Source of the DNA: Bacteroidota bacterium
GTDB taxonomy: Bacteria > Bacteroidota > Bacteroidia > Bacteroidales > Prolixibacteraceae
Length of the DNA: 61,106 bases
Assembly (NCBI GenBank): GCA_029265715.1
Contig: JAJUGZ010000011.1
Span: forward strand, 1 to 61,106
Reading direction: 5' to 3'
In this document: positions 18,262 through 27,159 of the stretch, in pieces
How positions within the stretch are numbered: the first letter of the stretch is position 1
How the letters are laid out: each line of letters starts with the position of its first letter
Translations under genes and position numbers: made by a program
Notes under the pieces: generated by a model
Databases searched by the model: none
What the model was told of the DNA's origin: nothing
What the model saw: only the letters and a program-made list of their open reading frames with translations

Positions 18262-18422
18262 AGTTCTTATTTTCGGGTTATTTCTCTGTTATTAGTCCAC
18301 TTCTGAAAAACGCCGCGAAGTTACAACGAGTATTCAGAATTTCAGAATAAATATCTGGGAGCAACCCTCTTTTTTAAATTTGTTAATACCCCAAAAACAA
18401 ATCTGATCTTAAATACGCCCGA

Positions 18423-19343
18423 CTACTTATTGACCATGAACGTGCGGTCGCCTTTTTCGAAGAACGCAACAATTTGCTCGGCAGCGGCAACTCCCGCGTT
18501 AGTATTGGCTTCTTCGGTCTGGGCGCCCAGTTTTTTCGGAGTAAAATAGAACCGTCCCTGATATTTTTGTTCAAATTCGGCAGCACAATCCGGAGTAATG
18601 TCTGAAAGATACTTTATTCCTTTCTTTTCATCCATGATGCGCAAAAGGTCATCCTCATTGACAACTTCTTTTCGGGCAGTATTGATAATAATTGCATTAT
18701 CTTTCAGGTACTTCATCACCGGATAGCTAACCGATTTGATGTGCTCGCCGCGTGCCGGAACATGGATGGAAACAATATCAGAAGCCTCGTAAAGTTCTTC
18801 GAGCGAATTGGTCACATCCAATCCTTCGGATATAGCCTGAGGCTTACTGTAGCGTGTAAAAACCAGGGTTTTCATTCCGAAAGCTTTGGCGATGCGGTTC
18901 ACATTGCGGGCCACATAACCATAGCCATGCAACCCGAGCGTCCGTCCGCGCAACTCACCGCCCGATTTTCCGGAGAAAAACTCACGGATACCGTACAAAG
19001 CCAGTCCGATGGCCAGTTCGGCCACTGCATTCGAATTCTGGCCGGGCGTATTCATCACGCAAACACCCCGTTCGCTTGCCGTCAGTACATCAATATTGTC
19101 GTAACCGGCGCCAGCCCTGACCACAATTTTCAGTTCCGGGGCCGCTTCAAGAACCTCACGGTCTATAATATCGCTCCGGACAATCACTCCTTCAGCCGAT
19201 TTGATGGCCTCGATCAATTGATTTTTCGAGGTATACTTTTCGAGCAGGTCGACCTGATAACCGGCCTGCCTGAAAATTTCAACAATCTGCCCGGTTGCGA
19301 CCGGGGCAAACGGTTTGTCTGTAGCTATTAATACCCTTTTCAT
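18423..19343 (-). CDS. serA: D-3-phosphoglycerate dehydrogenase (short type III, no ACT domain)
   Basis: Oxidises 3-phosphoglycerate to 3-phosphohydroxypyruvate, the first step of serine synthesis. At 306 residues it lacks the C-terminal ACT domain that mediates serine feedback in longer enzymes. The NAD-binding loop reads LGLHGYGYVARNV and the catalytic Arg lies in NTARKEVV. The position normally held by the catalytic His (TPHxGG) reads TPKKLGAQTEEA, with Lys270/271. A Lys in this place is known for the Entamoeba-type enzyme and seen in Bacteroides homologues. It lies between serC and the DUF1015 gene, with a hairpin separating it from serC. Confidence 0.88.
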   Translation of the reverse strand: MKRVLIATDKPFAPVATGQIVEIFRQAGYQVDLLEKYTSKNQLIEAIKSAEGVIVRSDIIDREVLEAAPELKIVVRAGAGYDNIDVLTASERGVCVMNTPGQNSNAVAELAIGLALYGIREFFSGKSGGELRGRTLGLHGYGYVARNVNRIAKAFGMKTLVFTRYSKPQAISEGLDVTNSLEELYEASDIVSIHVPARGEHIKSVSYPVMKYLKDNAIIINTARKEVVNEDDLLRIMDEKKGIKYLSDITPDCAAEFEQKYQGRFYFTPKKLGAQTEEANTNAGVAAAEQIVAFFEKGDRTFMVNK

Positions 19344-19380
19344 AGTTGTTTAGTTATTTTGTTATTACCCCTGAAAAAGA

Positions 19381-19408
19381 AAAAAGCAGGACCCCCATCC
19401 TGCTTTTT
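19381..19408 (-). terminator. Hairpin with U-tract between serC and serA
   Basis: An 11-bp stem (AAAAAGCAGGA/TCCTGCTTTTT) with a 6-nt loop lies 12 bp past the serC stop, and T-runs flank it on both sides. It could end most serC transcripts and lower serA expression, or act as an attenuator. Confidence 0.8.
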
Positions 19409-19420
19409 CTTTCTTTTGAA

Positions 19421-20491
19421 TTATTTAGATGCTTCAAATTCTTTCATCACATCGACCAGCGCCTGGACGCTTTCGATTGGCAAAGCATTGTAGAGCGAGG
19501 CCCTGAAACCGCCGACAGAACGGTGGCCTTCCAGACCAATCATCCCTTTTGCTTTGGCAAATGCACCGAATTCTTTCTCTAATCCTTCGTTTCCTTCGGT
19601 CATCACGAAACAAACATTCATACGTGAACGGTCTTCCGGATTTGGGACTGTTGATTTGAAGAGCTTGTTGCGGTCGATTTCGGCATAAAGCAAATCGGCT
19701 TTTGCTTTGTTTACTTTTTCGATAGCTTCAACGCCACCTTGTTCTTTCAGCCAGCGCAGAGTTTGTAAACAACCGAAAACAGCGAGTGTTGACGGGGTAT
19801 TAAACATCGACCCGTCTTTAATGTGCACGCGGTAGTCGAGCATGGTCGGTATCGGGCGTTCAACTTTCCCGAGCGCTGAATCTTTTACAATTACCAGCGT
19901 AGCTCCCGATGGTCCCAGGTTTTTCTGGGCTCCGGCGTAAATCAGGTCGTATTTCGAAATATCTATCGGGCGGCTGAAAATATCGGAAGACATATCGCAA
20001 ACCAACGGTACGTTTACTTCCGGGTCTTTCAGTGTTTCTGTCCCGAAGATGGTATTATTGGATGTATAGTGAAAATAGTCAACATCATCCGGAACGGTAT
20101 AACCTTTCGGGATATAATTAAAATTGGCATCTTTCGAAGAAGCGACTTCAACAACTTCGCCAAGGAATTTGGCCTCTTTAATAGCTTTTGAAGCCCAGGT
20201 GCCTGTATTAATGTATGCTGCTTTCTTGTTCAACAGGTTGTATGGGGCCATTAAGAACTGAAGACTGGCGCCGCCCTGAAGAAATAACACGGAGTAGCCT
20301 TCAGGAACATTCAGCAATTCTTTTACCAATGCAATTGCTTCATCCATCACAGCAACAAACTCTTTACTGCGGTGCGAAACTTCCATTACCGAAAGGCCTG
20401 TTCCGGCAAAATCAATAACTGCTTCGGCTACTTTTTGTTTGGTGTACTCGGGTAAGATTGAGGGGCCCGCATAAAAATTATGCTTCTTCAT
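19421..20491 (-). CDS. serC: Phosphoserine aminotransferase
   Basis: Converts 3-phosphohydroxypyruvate and glutamate to phosphoserine with PLP. The 356-residue length is normal. Typical blocks are [14 protein letters not shown] at the start, [11 protein letters not shown], the PLP Lys in [12 protein letters not shown] and [11 protein letters not shown] at the C-terminus. It is the first gene of the serC-serA-DUF1015 group. A 9-bp inverted repeat lies just upstream. Confidence 0.95.
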   Translation of the reverse strand: MKKHNFYAGPSILPEYTKQKVAEAVIDFAGTGLSVMEVSHRSKEFVAVMDEAIALVKELLNVPEGYSVLFLQGGASLQFLMAPYNLLNKKAAYINTGTWASKAIKEAKFLGEVVEVASSKDANFNYIPKGYTVPDDVDYFHYTSNNTIFGTETLKDPEVNVPLVCDMSSDIFSRPIDISKYDLIYAGAQKNLGPSGATLVIVKDSALGKVERPIPTMLDYRVHIKDGSMFNTPSTLAVFGCLQTLRWLKEQGGVEAIEKVNKAKADLLYAEIDRNKLFKSTVPNPEDRSRMNVCFVMTEGNEGLEKEFGAFAKAKGMIGLEGHRSVGGFRASLYNALPIESVQALVDVMKEFEASK

Positions 20492-20517
20492 TGTTTGAAA
20501 AATTATGGGTTAATAAC

Positions 20518-20545
20518 TATTTACAATTTTTTGTTTTTGTAAATA
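20518..20545. promoter_or_regulatory. Inverted repeat upstream of serC, possible operator
   Basis: TATTTACAA (20518-20526) and TTGTAAATA (20537-20545) form a perfect 9-bp inverted repeat with a 10-nt spacer, 27-54 bp before the serC ATG. Placement and symmetry suit a dimeric regulator, but it is AT-rich and could be chance. No regulator gene is adjacent. Confidence 0.35.
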
Positions 20546-20675
20546 TCCACCTAAAGGTAGGCGAATATTTGGTTTTTTTCGACTGAGAAAAATCAGCCTG
20601 CAGATTCATGATACAAGTTATAAAACATTCTCGACAGTCCCAATGAAAATCCTGGCAATGAGATCTATCATGATA

Positions 20676-21425
20676 TTATACATCTGCCCTCACGGGCGAT
20701 CGGAGCAAATCGACCAAAATGCCATTTTTGAAGGCCGGGACCACCCGGGTTTGATCGGGCGTATGGCAATATTCGATACAATCGTCAAGCCCTTTCGAAG
20801 CAAGCCGTTCCTTCTGCGCTGCTTTCAATATATATGAATGCAGATCTGCTTTTGCCAAACCCCAAAGATCGAGGGAGGCAGTTACCGCATCGCAAATGGT
20901 TTCATATTTCCCGGAATTGAGCAGACGTTCTGCCAATGCTCCGGCAAACACGGTATCTTCCAGGCTAAACCGGTCTTTCCACGAAGCACAGAAAATCAGG
21001 ACCGGAGCATCCTGACTGATCAACCAATCGGCCAACGCAGAAATATTCAGAAATGCCCCCACGACAACCGCTTTCGAATGGGCGGCCATATTGATACAGC
21101 GGGTCCCGTTGGTTGTGGAGTAAACAATTTCTTTTCCGGCGACTTTCTCAGGGATAAAATTGAACGGAGAATTTCCAAAATCGGCAAAATCTAAGACATA
21201 GCCATCGCGTTCGGAAGCGACCATGTATCCCTGCTGCTTTTTTTGCCGGGCCTCCTCGACCGTTGAAACCGGGATAATCGCTTTAACGCCGTTTTGAAAA
21301 GCAGCACAAATCGACGAAGTAGCCCTAAGAATATCGACAATTACGACAATATTCTGATCGTCGGCATGCCTGCTGTAAATTGCAGGCGACAAACAGACTT
21401 CAAGCCTTCTCTTTTGCTTCTCCAT
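20676..21425 (-). CDS. 2-phosphosulfolactate phosphatase family protein (ComB-like)
   Basis: Protein of 249 residues with ComB-family blocks: VCLSPAIYSRHADDQNIVVIVDILRATSSICAAF, STTNGTRCINMA and LIFCASWKDRFSLEDTVFAGAL. ComB hydrolyses 2-phosphosulfolactate in coenzyme M synthesis. This organism is unlikely to make coenzyme M, and such homologues are common in Bacteroidota, so the actual substrate is uncertain. It is monocistronic, with a TAnnTTTG-type -7 box just upstream. Confidence 0.85.
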   Translation of the reverse strand: MEKQKRRLEVCLSPAIYSRHADDQNIVVIVDILRATSSICAAFQNGVKAIIPVSTVEEARQKKQQGYMVASERDGYVLDFADFGNSPFNFIPEKVAGKEIVYSTTNGTRCINMAAHSKAVVVGAFLNISALADWLISQDAPVLIFCASWKDRFSLEDTVFAGALAERLLNSGKYETICDAVTASLDLWGLAKADLHSYILKAAQKERLASKGLDDCIEYCHTPDQTRVVPAFKNGILVDLLRSPVRADV

Positions 21426-21441
21426 TTTTATTAGAAAGGCA

Positions 21442-21449
21442 CAAAGATA
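21442..21449 (-). promoter_or_regulatory. Bacteroidota-type -7 box of the comB-like gene
   Basis: In minus-strand reading the bases are TATCTTTG, an exact match to the TAnnTTTG -7 consensus of Bacteroidota, 16 bp before the ATG. No clear TTTG -33 box is visible at the expected spacing. Confidence 0.4.
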
Positions 21450-21691
21450 ATTAAAGAAGCCAATCAGCTGATAAATTTAATATCCGAACACGATTTTTAA
21501 ACCAAAAATAAAGTGGAGCAGATTGTTTACCGATGAAACGAACATGCCACGGTAACAAAATTTATGGTGGTGCCACCAAAGGCCATGTAAATATTATTAG
21601 AGAAGCTAATTTTCATGGCATGGGGTTCCATAAGTACACACCTAAATTTCAATGTTTTAACAACAATATTTACTTATGAATAAAAAGAGAA

Positions 21692-21718
21692 CGACCTGCC
21701 AAATAAAATGACAGGTCG
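21692..21718 (-). terminator. Terminator of gcvT
   Basis: A 7-bp stem CGACCTG/CAGGTCG with a 13-nt loop lies about 22 bp past the gcvT stop. It is followed in minus-strand reading by TTCTCTTTTTATTC. Moderate strength. Confidence 0.65.
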
Positions 21719-21739
21719 CCCCATATCTGACAAACCGGA

Positions 21740-22828
21740 TTACTCCGGATTAATAAATGGCATTTTTACAATCTTGGCTTTCAATAGCTTATTCCTGATC
21801 TTTACAAATATTTCCGTTCCGTTAGCTGCATATTCCCTGGCAACATACCCCATTCCGATACCCTTGTTTAATACCGGCGACATGGTTCCCGAGGTAACAC
21901 GGCCAATAACAATGCCATCCTTATCGGTTAGTTCGTAATCATGACGAGGAATGCCTTTATCGATCATTTCAAAACCTTTCAGCTTGCGGGAAACTCCTTC
22001 CTGCTTCTGCATCCATAACAGGTCGCGATCAACAAACTGCGGAACATTGAACTTGGTGATCCAGCCTAAGCCAGCTTCAATTGGTGAAGTTGTATCGTCA
22101 ATATCATTACCGTACAAACAATACCCCATTTCCAAACGGAGTGTATCGCGTGCACCCAGTCCAACAGGCTTTATTCCGAATTCCCGTCCAGCTTCGAAAA
22201 CCGCGTCCCAAATTTTCTCGGCATATTCATTCCGAAAGTAAATCTCAAAACCTCCGGAACCGGTATATCCGGTAGCCGAAATGATCACCTGTTCGATTCC
22301 GGCCACATCGCCGGTTGTGAACGTGTAGTATCGAAGCGACGATAAATCGACCGAGGTTAACTTTTGCAACGTTGCCAATGCTTTAGGACCCTGAATGGCC
22401 AACTGACTAATATCATCAGACGCATTTTCGAGCTCAACACCATTTATGTTCTGGGATACAACCCAATTCCAATCTTTCTCAATGTTTGCAGCATTCACAA
22501 CGAGCATATATTTCTCCGGACTATAATAATAAACCAGCAGGTCGTCAACAATGCCACCTTTCCCGTTCGGGAAGCAGGAATACTGGGCCTGCCCGATCTC
22601 CAGGGCAGCCACATCATTCGTTGTGATACGCTGGACCAGCTCGAGGGCCTGCGGCCCTTTCACCCAAAATTCGCCCATGTGCGAAACATCAAAAACGCCA
22701 ACTCCCTCGCGAACAGTCATGTGTTCATCTCGAATGCCCGAATACTCGATCGGCATTTCAAAACCGGCAAATTCAACCATTTTGGCGCCGGCTTTTTTAT
22801 GCAATTGATTAAATGCAGTTATCTTCAT
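21740..22828 (-). CDS. gcvT: Glycine cleavage system aminomethyltransferase (T protein)
   Basis: Transfers the methylene group of the H-protein-bound aminomethyl moiety to tetrahydrofolate and releases ammonia. The 362-residue length is typical. The start [38 protein letters not shown], the catalytic Asp region in TNDVAAL and the C-terminal [21 protein letters not shown] are hallmark blocks. The other gcv genes are not in the window. A TATTTTTG -7 box and a U-rich terminator frame it as a single transcript. Confidence 0.96.
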   Translation of the reverse strand: MKITAFNQLHKKAGAKMVEFAGFEMPIEYSGIRDEHMTVREGVGVFDVSHMGEFWVKGPQALELVQRITTNDVAALEIGQAQYSCFPNGKGGIVDDLLVYYYSPEKYMLVVNAANIEKDWNWVVSQNINGVELENASDDISQLAIQGPKALATLQKLTSVDLSSLRYYTFTTGDVAGIEQVIISATGYTGSGGFEIYFRNEYAEKIWDAVFEAGREFGIKPVGLGARDTLRLEMGYCLYGNDIDDTTSPIEAGLGWITKFNVPQFVDRDLLWMQKQEGVSRKLKGFEMIDKGIPRHDYELTDKDGIVIGRVTSGTMSPVLNKGIGMGYVAREYAANGTEIFVKIRNKLLKAKIVKMPFINPE

Positions 22829-22859
22829 TCCTCTACGTTTAAGCTTGATAGTTTTTTTG

Positions 22860-22867
22860 CAAAAATA
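22860..22867 (-). promoter_or_regulatory. -7 box of gcvT
   Basis: The minus strand reads TATTTTTG, an exact TAnnTTTG, 31 bp before the gcvT ATG. A weak TTTA lies upstream where TTTG would be expected, so only the -7 part is convincing. Confidence 0.45.
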
Positions 22868-22997
22868 CAGGTTTATTCAGTCTAAAGCATGAAAATTATC
22901 ACCAGCCCCAAAAGCTCCAAAACACAAAATGCATTGCATGCCCTAATCAAACAAAACTTTCATTAATATTGTGCAGTTAATCATTTAGACAAGCAAT

Positions 22998-23354
22998 ATG
23001 TCGCAAAACAGATATACCAACTTAGACTACCTGAAAGAAGTAACTGGCGGAGAGCCTGAAATGCTCAAAGAATTCATCCAAATGTTTTTCGACCAACTTC
23101 CTGAGTTTAAAAATGGCTTGGAACAATACCTGGCAGAAAAAAAGTGGAAAGAGTTAGGAGAGCTGGCCCACAAAGCTAAAGCCTCGGTTATGACTTTTGG
23201 CATGAACGACCTGGGACACAAGTTGAAAGAATTACAACTAAAAACCCAGAAATTAGAAGACATCGAATCATATCCGGAATATGTAAAACTATTTCAGGAA
23301 ACAATCAAAATCGCCGAGACTGAACTTAACGACGATCTAAAATCGTTAAACTAA
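22998..23354 (+). CDS. Hpt (histidine phosphotransfer) domain protein
   Basis: Protein of 118 residues forming a single helical Hpt domain. It opens with YTNLDYLKEVTGGEPEMLKEFIQMFFDQLPEF, and the phospho-accepting His sits in ELAHKAKASVMTFGM. Such proteins relay phosphate between a hybrid sensor kinase and a response regulator. No kinase or regulator gene is adjacent, so the partners are unknown. It is divergent from gcvT and lies 59 bp before nth. Confidence 0.85.
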   Translation: MSQNRYTNLDYLKEVTGGEPEMLKEFIQMFFDQLPEFKNGLEQYLAEKKWKELGELAHKAKASVMTFGMNDLGHKLKELQLKTQKLEDIESYPEYVKLFQETIKIAETELNDDLKSLN

Positions 23355-23413
23355 CAGGTCTGGCACTCTTGATATATTTTGTTCGAAAACAAAAAACAAT
23401 ACCGGTCCCGGAC

Positions 23414-24070
23414 ATGAAGAAGCAAGAGTTATTCGACTACATAATAGCCTATTTCCGGGAAGAGATGCCCATTGCCGAAACGGAGTTACACTACAACAAC
23501 CCGTTCGAGCTTTTAATTGCTGTCATTCTGTCGGCACAGTGTACCGATAAACGGGTAAACCAAATAACTCCTGATTTATTTAAACGTTTCCCGAACCCGG
23601 AAACTCTCGCCGAAGCCAATCCGGAAGAAGTATTCGATTACATCCGTTCCTGCTCATACCCCAACAACAAGGCTAAACATTTGGTCGGAATGGCCCGGAT
23701 GTTGGTCAACAATTTCGAAGGCCAGGTTCCCGACGATATCCATTTACTGCAAAAACTGCCCGGAGTAGGCCGAAAAACAGCGAATGTGATTGCATCGGTC
23801 GTATACAACAAACCCGCACTGGCTGTCGACACACATGTTTTCAGGGTCGCCGCCCGGATTGGACTGAGCACAAACGCAAAAACGCCACTCGAAACCGAGA
23901 AACAATTAGTGAAGTATTTTCCGAAAGAGTTGTTACCACTGGCCCATCACTGGCTTATCTTGCACGGAAGATATGTTTGCATGGCCCGAAACCCCAACTG
24001 CAAAAAATGCGGACTCACCAATGTATGCAAGTTTTATAAGGATACGAACAAGCAAAATCACGAGAAATGA
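23414..24070 (+). CDS. nth: Endonuclease III (DNA glycosylase/AP lyase)
   Basis: Base-excision repair enzyme removing oxidised pyrimidines. From ATG 23414 it has 218 residues. An upstream TTG at 23369 extends the frame with non-conserved sequence and was rejected. The helix-hairpin-helix LPGVGRKTANV carries the catalytic Lys, the catalytic Asp is in VDTHVFRVA, and the C-terminal 4Fe-4S ligands are C-x6-C-x2-C-x5-C (CMARNPNCKKCGLTNVC). A truncated dispersed repeat starts right after its stop. Confidence 0.96.
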   Translation: MKKQELFDYIIAYFREEMPIAETELHYNNPFELLIAVILSAQCTDKRVNQITPDLFKRFPNPETLAEANPEEVFDYIRSCSYPNNKAKHLVGMARMLVNNFEGQVPDDIHLLQKLPGVGRKTANVIASVVYNKPALAVDTHVFRVAARIGLSTNAKTPLETEKQLVKYFPKELLPLAHHWLILHGRYVCMARNPNCKKCGLTNVCKFYKDTNKQNHEK

Positions 24071-24137
24071 TTTATTGCTTCGTTTCGCCCGCAATGCGGA
24101 AGCATCAGGGCATTATAGCACTTTTCAGACAGTCTCC
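24071..24137 (+). repeat. Partial copy of the MITE-like element
   Basis: Aligns with the last half of the element at 25917-26048 in the same orientation: shared TTGCTTCG...GCAATG, AGCATCAGGGCATT, GCACTTTTCAGACAGTCTCC. The first half is missing. It abuts the nth stop codon. Confidence 0.6.
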
Positions 24138-24219
24138 TGCGACATAGACGCTCCGAAGAACTGAAGTACGGGCCGCTCCCTGTGATAGAAAGGAGCGGTA
24201 CAGACATTGAAAAAAGCCT

Positions 24220-25803
24220 CTAATGCCCGTTGAATACGATGTACAGGCTAACCATCACAACAATCAGGGTAATCCAGGCAATCCAGACCCGGCGTTCCGG
24301 TTTGGGCAGACGGCCAAAATCGAGCACGTTCCGATCGACCGACTTTTTGTCGAAATACGAAACCAAAAACGCAACAACGGCCAACACAACAAAAATGAAA
24401 AACGAAAGCAGCAGGAAGTGCGGCCAGAAATCGTATTTCTCTTTCGGGAAAACCCACAAATACAGGATTCCGGTCCCGATACTGAAAACCGTCCCGGCCG
24501 AAAGGATCAGGTTGGCCGCACGGGTCGTCGTTCGTTTCCATAGAACGCCAAACAGGAAAACCACCGACATAGGCGGGGCCAAGAAGCCCAGTATCGCCTG
24601 AAACACATCAAACAGTTTTAACCCTTTGATCGAGTTGATCGCCAGGGTCAGCAAAATAGCAATGGCCGCCCCAAGCACCGTCACGATGCGGCCAATCAGG
24701 ACGACTTCTTTTTGAGAAGCTTCCGGTTTATATTTCTTCACATAAATGTCGACCGTGAAAACCGTACTCAGCGAGTTCAACGCCGAGTCGATCGTACTGA
24801 CCAGCGCAGCAATCAAAACAGCCATCACCATCCCGACCAGACCGGCCGGCAGCAAGCGTGTGACCATGGTCATATACGCTTCGTCGGGATTTTTCAGGTC
24901 AGGGAAAAGCACAAAGCAGGTGATGCCCGGGATGATGAAAAGCGCCACATCCAGAATTTTTAGCCAGCCGGTAAAATTGGCGCCCATTTGTCCCTGGCGC
25001 AGGTTTTTAGCCCCCAAAACCGACTGTACCATCGACTGGTCGGTACACCAAAACCAAACACCCATAACCGGGTAGCCCAAAATAATGGCCAGCCACGGAT
25101 AATTCGGGTCGTTGGCCGGCAAAAACAAATTCCAGTAGCTGGCAGGCGTGTGTTCGTAAATGGCCATCGGGCCACCCGCCTTTACCACGCCTACAATGGT
25201 CAGGATCAGCGAAACCACAATCAGCAACAACATCTGGAACACATTGGTATAGGCAATGGCTTTTAAACCGCCGGCGATGGTAAAAAAAGCTGAAATGCCA
25301 ATCAGCACGAAAACCGACAACCACATGGGCAGGTTTAGTATCTGCCCGACCAAAATACCACCGGCAAAAAGCGTGAGCGCCAGCCACGAAATCAGAACCG
25401 TTGCAATGGTGTACCAGGCCAGAATGTTGCGGGTTGACTGCCCAAACCGCTTCCCCATAAATTCGGGTAAGGTTTGAACGCGAGCACCCAGGTACCGCGG
25501 CGCAAATACCACTGCCAGCAAAAAGATAAACAGGAAAGCGTACCAACCAAAGTTGCCGGCGACAATTCCGGTTGTATAACCAATGCTGGCCGAAGCCACC
25601 AGCATGGATGGCCCGACATTGGTCCCCCACATGGTAAAACCAATACTCGGCCAACCCAATGAATGGCCGGCCAAAAATAAATTTTCGTCACGTTTCTTTT
25701 TCTTCCCGAAGCTTACCCAATAGCCAAGGCCAATCAACACCAGCAAATAAACGAGGACTACGGCAAAATCGATTGGTCGCAAAAGCGCATAAATATTTTC
25801 CAT
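24220..25803 (-). CDS. Sodium:solute symporter (SSS family), probable sugar uptake
   Basis: Inner-membrane Na+-coupled transporter of 527 residues with about 13-14 hydrophobic segments. The start FAVVLVYLLVLIGLGYWVS, GHSLGWPSIGFTMWGTNVG, GGLKAIAYTNVFQMLLLIVVS and ALVSTIDSALNSLSTVF are SSS-family blocks similar to SGLT-like members. It is the last gene of the polysaccharide locus and would import a released mono- or oligosaccharide. It is separated from the preceding gene by a dispersed repeat. Confidence 0.9.
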   Translation of the reverse strand: MENIYALLRPIDFAVVLVYLLVLIGLGYWVSFGKKKKRDENLFLAGHSLGWPSIGFTMWGTNVGPSMLVASASIGYTTGIVAGNFGWYAFLFIFLLAVVFAPRYLGARVQTLPEFMGKRFGQSTRNILAWYTIATVLISWLALTLFAGGILVGQILNLPMWLSVFVLIGISAFFTIAGGLKAIAYTNVFQMLLLIVVSLILTIVGVVKAGGPMAIYEHTPASYWNLFLPANDPNYPWLAIILGYPVMGVWFWCTDQSMVQSVLGAKNLRQGQMGANFTGWLKILDVALFIIPGITCFVLFPDLKNPDEAYMTMVTRLLPAGLVGMVMAVLIAALVSTIDSALNSLSTVFTVDIYVKKYKPEASQKEVVLIGRIVTVLGAAIAILLTLAINSIKGLKLFDVFQAILGFLAPPMSVVFLFGVLWKRTTTRAANLILSAGTVFSIGTGILYLWVFPKEKYDFWPHFLLLSFFIFVVLAVVAFLVSYFDKKSVDRNVLDFGRLPKPERRVWIAWITLIVVMVSLYIVFNGH

Positions 25804-25916
25804 AAGTTTTTTTTACACTTTTTCCCACAGAAAAACACAGCGTTTTGAATCTGTTTAAAATTTTTATTAAAGAATTTACTTTTTACTCCCCAAAAGCCCG
25901 ACAAATCAGTCTTTTA

Positions 25917-26048
25917 AAGCTGTCCATAAAGTCAGTCGGAGCATCATTGCGAAAGAGGTACAACCGAAGCAATCTTTTGAATTACAGATTGTTCTGCTTC
26001 GCTCGCAATGAGGGCATGCTCAGGGTATTGCACTCTTTAGACAGCCTC
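25917..26048 (+). repeat. MITE-like palindromic repeat, full copy 1
   Basis: About 130 bp with short inverted ends (AAGCTGTCC at the left, AGACAGCCT at the right) and an internal palindrome GAAGCAATCT...AGATTG...CTTCG. A second full copy in opposite orientation lies at 46613-46746, with long identical stretches such as AAGTCAGTCGGAGC and GAATTACAGATTG. The element codes for nothing and ends at the stop codon of the neighbouring gene. Confidence 0.8.
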
Positions 26049-26049
26049 C

Positions 26050-27114
26050 CTACCTGTATTTCTCCACAATTTTCAAGGCTGCATCAATATCTTTTTCTGA
26101 TTTGAAATCGACATTGATGTGCAAGCCCTGATTACCAACATGATCGATCAGCGGTTCCAGTTCGTCCAGCGTCACCCAGTTGGCCATCACCGATTTCCCA
26201 CCCGCCAAAATTCGCTTGTACAAATCGTACCAGCACGGGTCGCCTCCCTGCGGCTGCCCCACGCCGGGCGTCCACTGAATGGCGTTCAGCTCGTCGATTT
26301 CGAGCAACGCATCCAAATGGCGCTGCGCATCAACCCCGTCTAAATGGTAAAGCGTGTAATCAATCTTACGGCACTGCTCCCAAATAAACGGCTGCACAAA
26401 GCGGCGGTAATCTTCTTCGGAAATCATAGTGGAAAGGTCGCACTGCAATTTGGAGACCTTCCCCGGCGCCCAAAGCGAGAAGTAGCAGAAGGCCATCTCG
26501 TCGCCTTCGCGGATGATGTCATAAATGCGGTCGAACACCTGAAAATACACATCATTTACTTTTTGCAACTGCACTTCCAGCCCGTCCGGGTCCATGATCA
26601 TATCCATCAGTACTTCGGTGGTTCCGCGGATACTGGCCAACACATCCAGCCCTTCAACCAGATCGGGGCAACCCACATAGTAGCGGTTGGCAGAGTTGGC
26701 CTTACAGGCTTTCAACAGGTTTTCGTGCAGTTTCCAGGCCGGGTTGTTCTCGTCGAACGTGAGGTTTAGCTCCTGCCCTTCCACGTGTTTGATCCAAATG
26801 GTACCTTCGCCACCATCGAGCACAGCACCCAGCATGGCAGCCAGCGAACCGGGGCCAAGGTGCGTGTTGGCAACCGGCAAAATATCAGCCTTGAACGAAC
26901 TGCGCGAGAGTTGGTAATGCAGGTTTTGGGCCCGCCACTGGGGGTCGAACCAAAACTGATCCAGGTCGCGGGCAGGCGTTGGAGGCGCAATCAATTCGTG
27001 CGGTGCGCCATCTTTTTGCAGGTGTTCCCACATCGACAGAACGATTCCTTTGTGATCCCACCAGTCGATATAGCGTTTTTTTGTTTCGTCCAGATTTTCT
27101 TTCCAGGTCTTCAT
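26050..27114 (-). CDS. Uroporphyrinogen decarboxylase-fold protein 1 (possible methyltransferase)
   Basis: Protein of 354 residues from ATG 27114; the frame reaches a TTG at 27123 that I rejected. It is soluble, without signal peptide. The general pattern (GGEGTIWIKH, CDLSTMISEEDYRRFVQPF, YHLDGVDAQRHLDALLEI, TPGVGQPQGG) is that of the URO-D/MtaA/CmuA superfamily. Members of that fold are either heme-pathway decarboxylases or corrinoid-dependent methyltransferases. Where the methyltransferases have HxC for zinc, this one has HLD (His260, Asp262). It sits in a glycan locus rather than with hem genes, so heme synthesis is unlikely. The substrate is unknown. Confidence 0.75.
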   Translation of the reverse strand: MKTWKENLDETKKRYIDWWDHKGIVLSMWEHLQKDGAPHELIAPPTPARDLDQFWFDPQWRAQNLHYQLSRSSFKADILPVANTHLGPGSLAAMLGAVLDGGEGTIWIKHVEGQELNLTFDENNPAWKLHENLLKACKANSANRYYVGCPDLVEGLDVLASIRGTTEVLMDMIMDPDGLEVQLQKVNDVYFQVFDRIYDIIREGDEMAFCYFSLWAPGKVSKLQCDLSTMISEEDYRRFVQPFIWEQCRKIDYTLYHLDGVDAQRHLDALLEIDELNAIQWTPGVGQPQGGDPCWYDLYKRILAGGKSVMANWVTLDELEPLIDHVGNQGLHINVDFKSEKDIDAALKIVEKYR

Positions 27115-27118
27115 AAAG

Positions 27119-27153
27119 TTCAAAGTTTCAGGTTCAAAGTTTAAAGTTTCAGT
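27119..27153 (+). repeat. 7-bp repeat array upstream of the URO-D-like gene
   Basis: Five tandem heptamers TTCAAAG, TTTCAGG, TTCAAAG, TTTAAAG, TTTCAGT start 5 bp before the ATG at 27114. They belong to the same heptamer family as the arrays at 9881, 10317 and 11758. Confidence 0.75.
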
Positions 27154-27159
27154 CGCGAA

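Larger units (their letters stand above)
21426..21739. other. Intergenic region between the comB-like gene and gcvT (314 bp)
   Basis: It holds the comB promoter box at one end and the gcvT terminator hairpin at the other. Between them I see no ORF with coding character, no tRNA-like fold and no clear repeat. Confidence 0.6.

Noticed and set aside
24173-24198. CCGCTCC/GGAGCGG hairpin after the sodium symporter gene
   Set aside because: It has a perfect 7-bp stem, but no U-run follows in the direction of transcription, so I did not call it a terminator.
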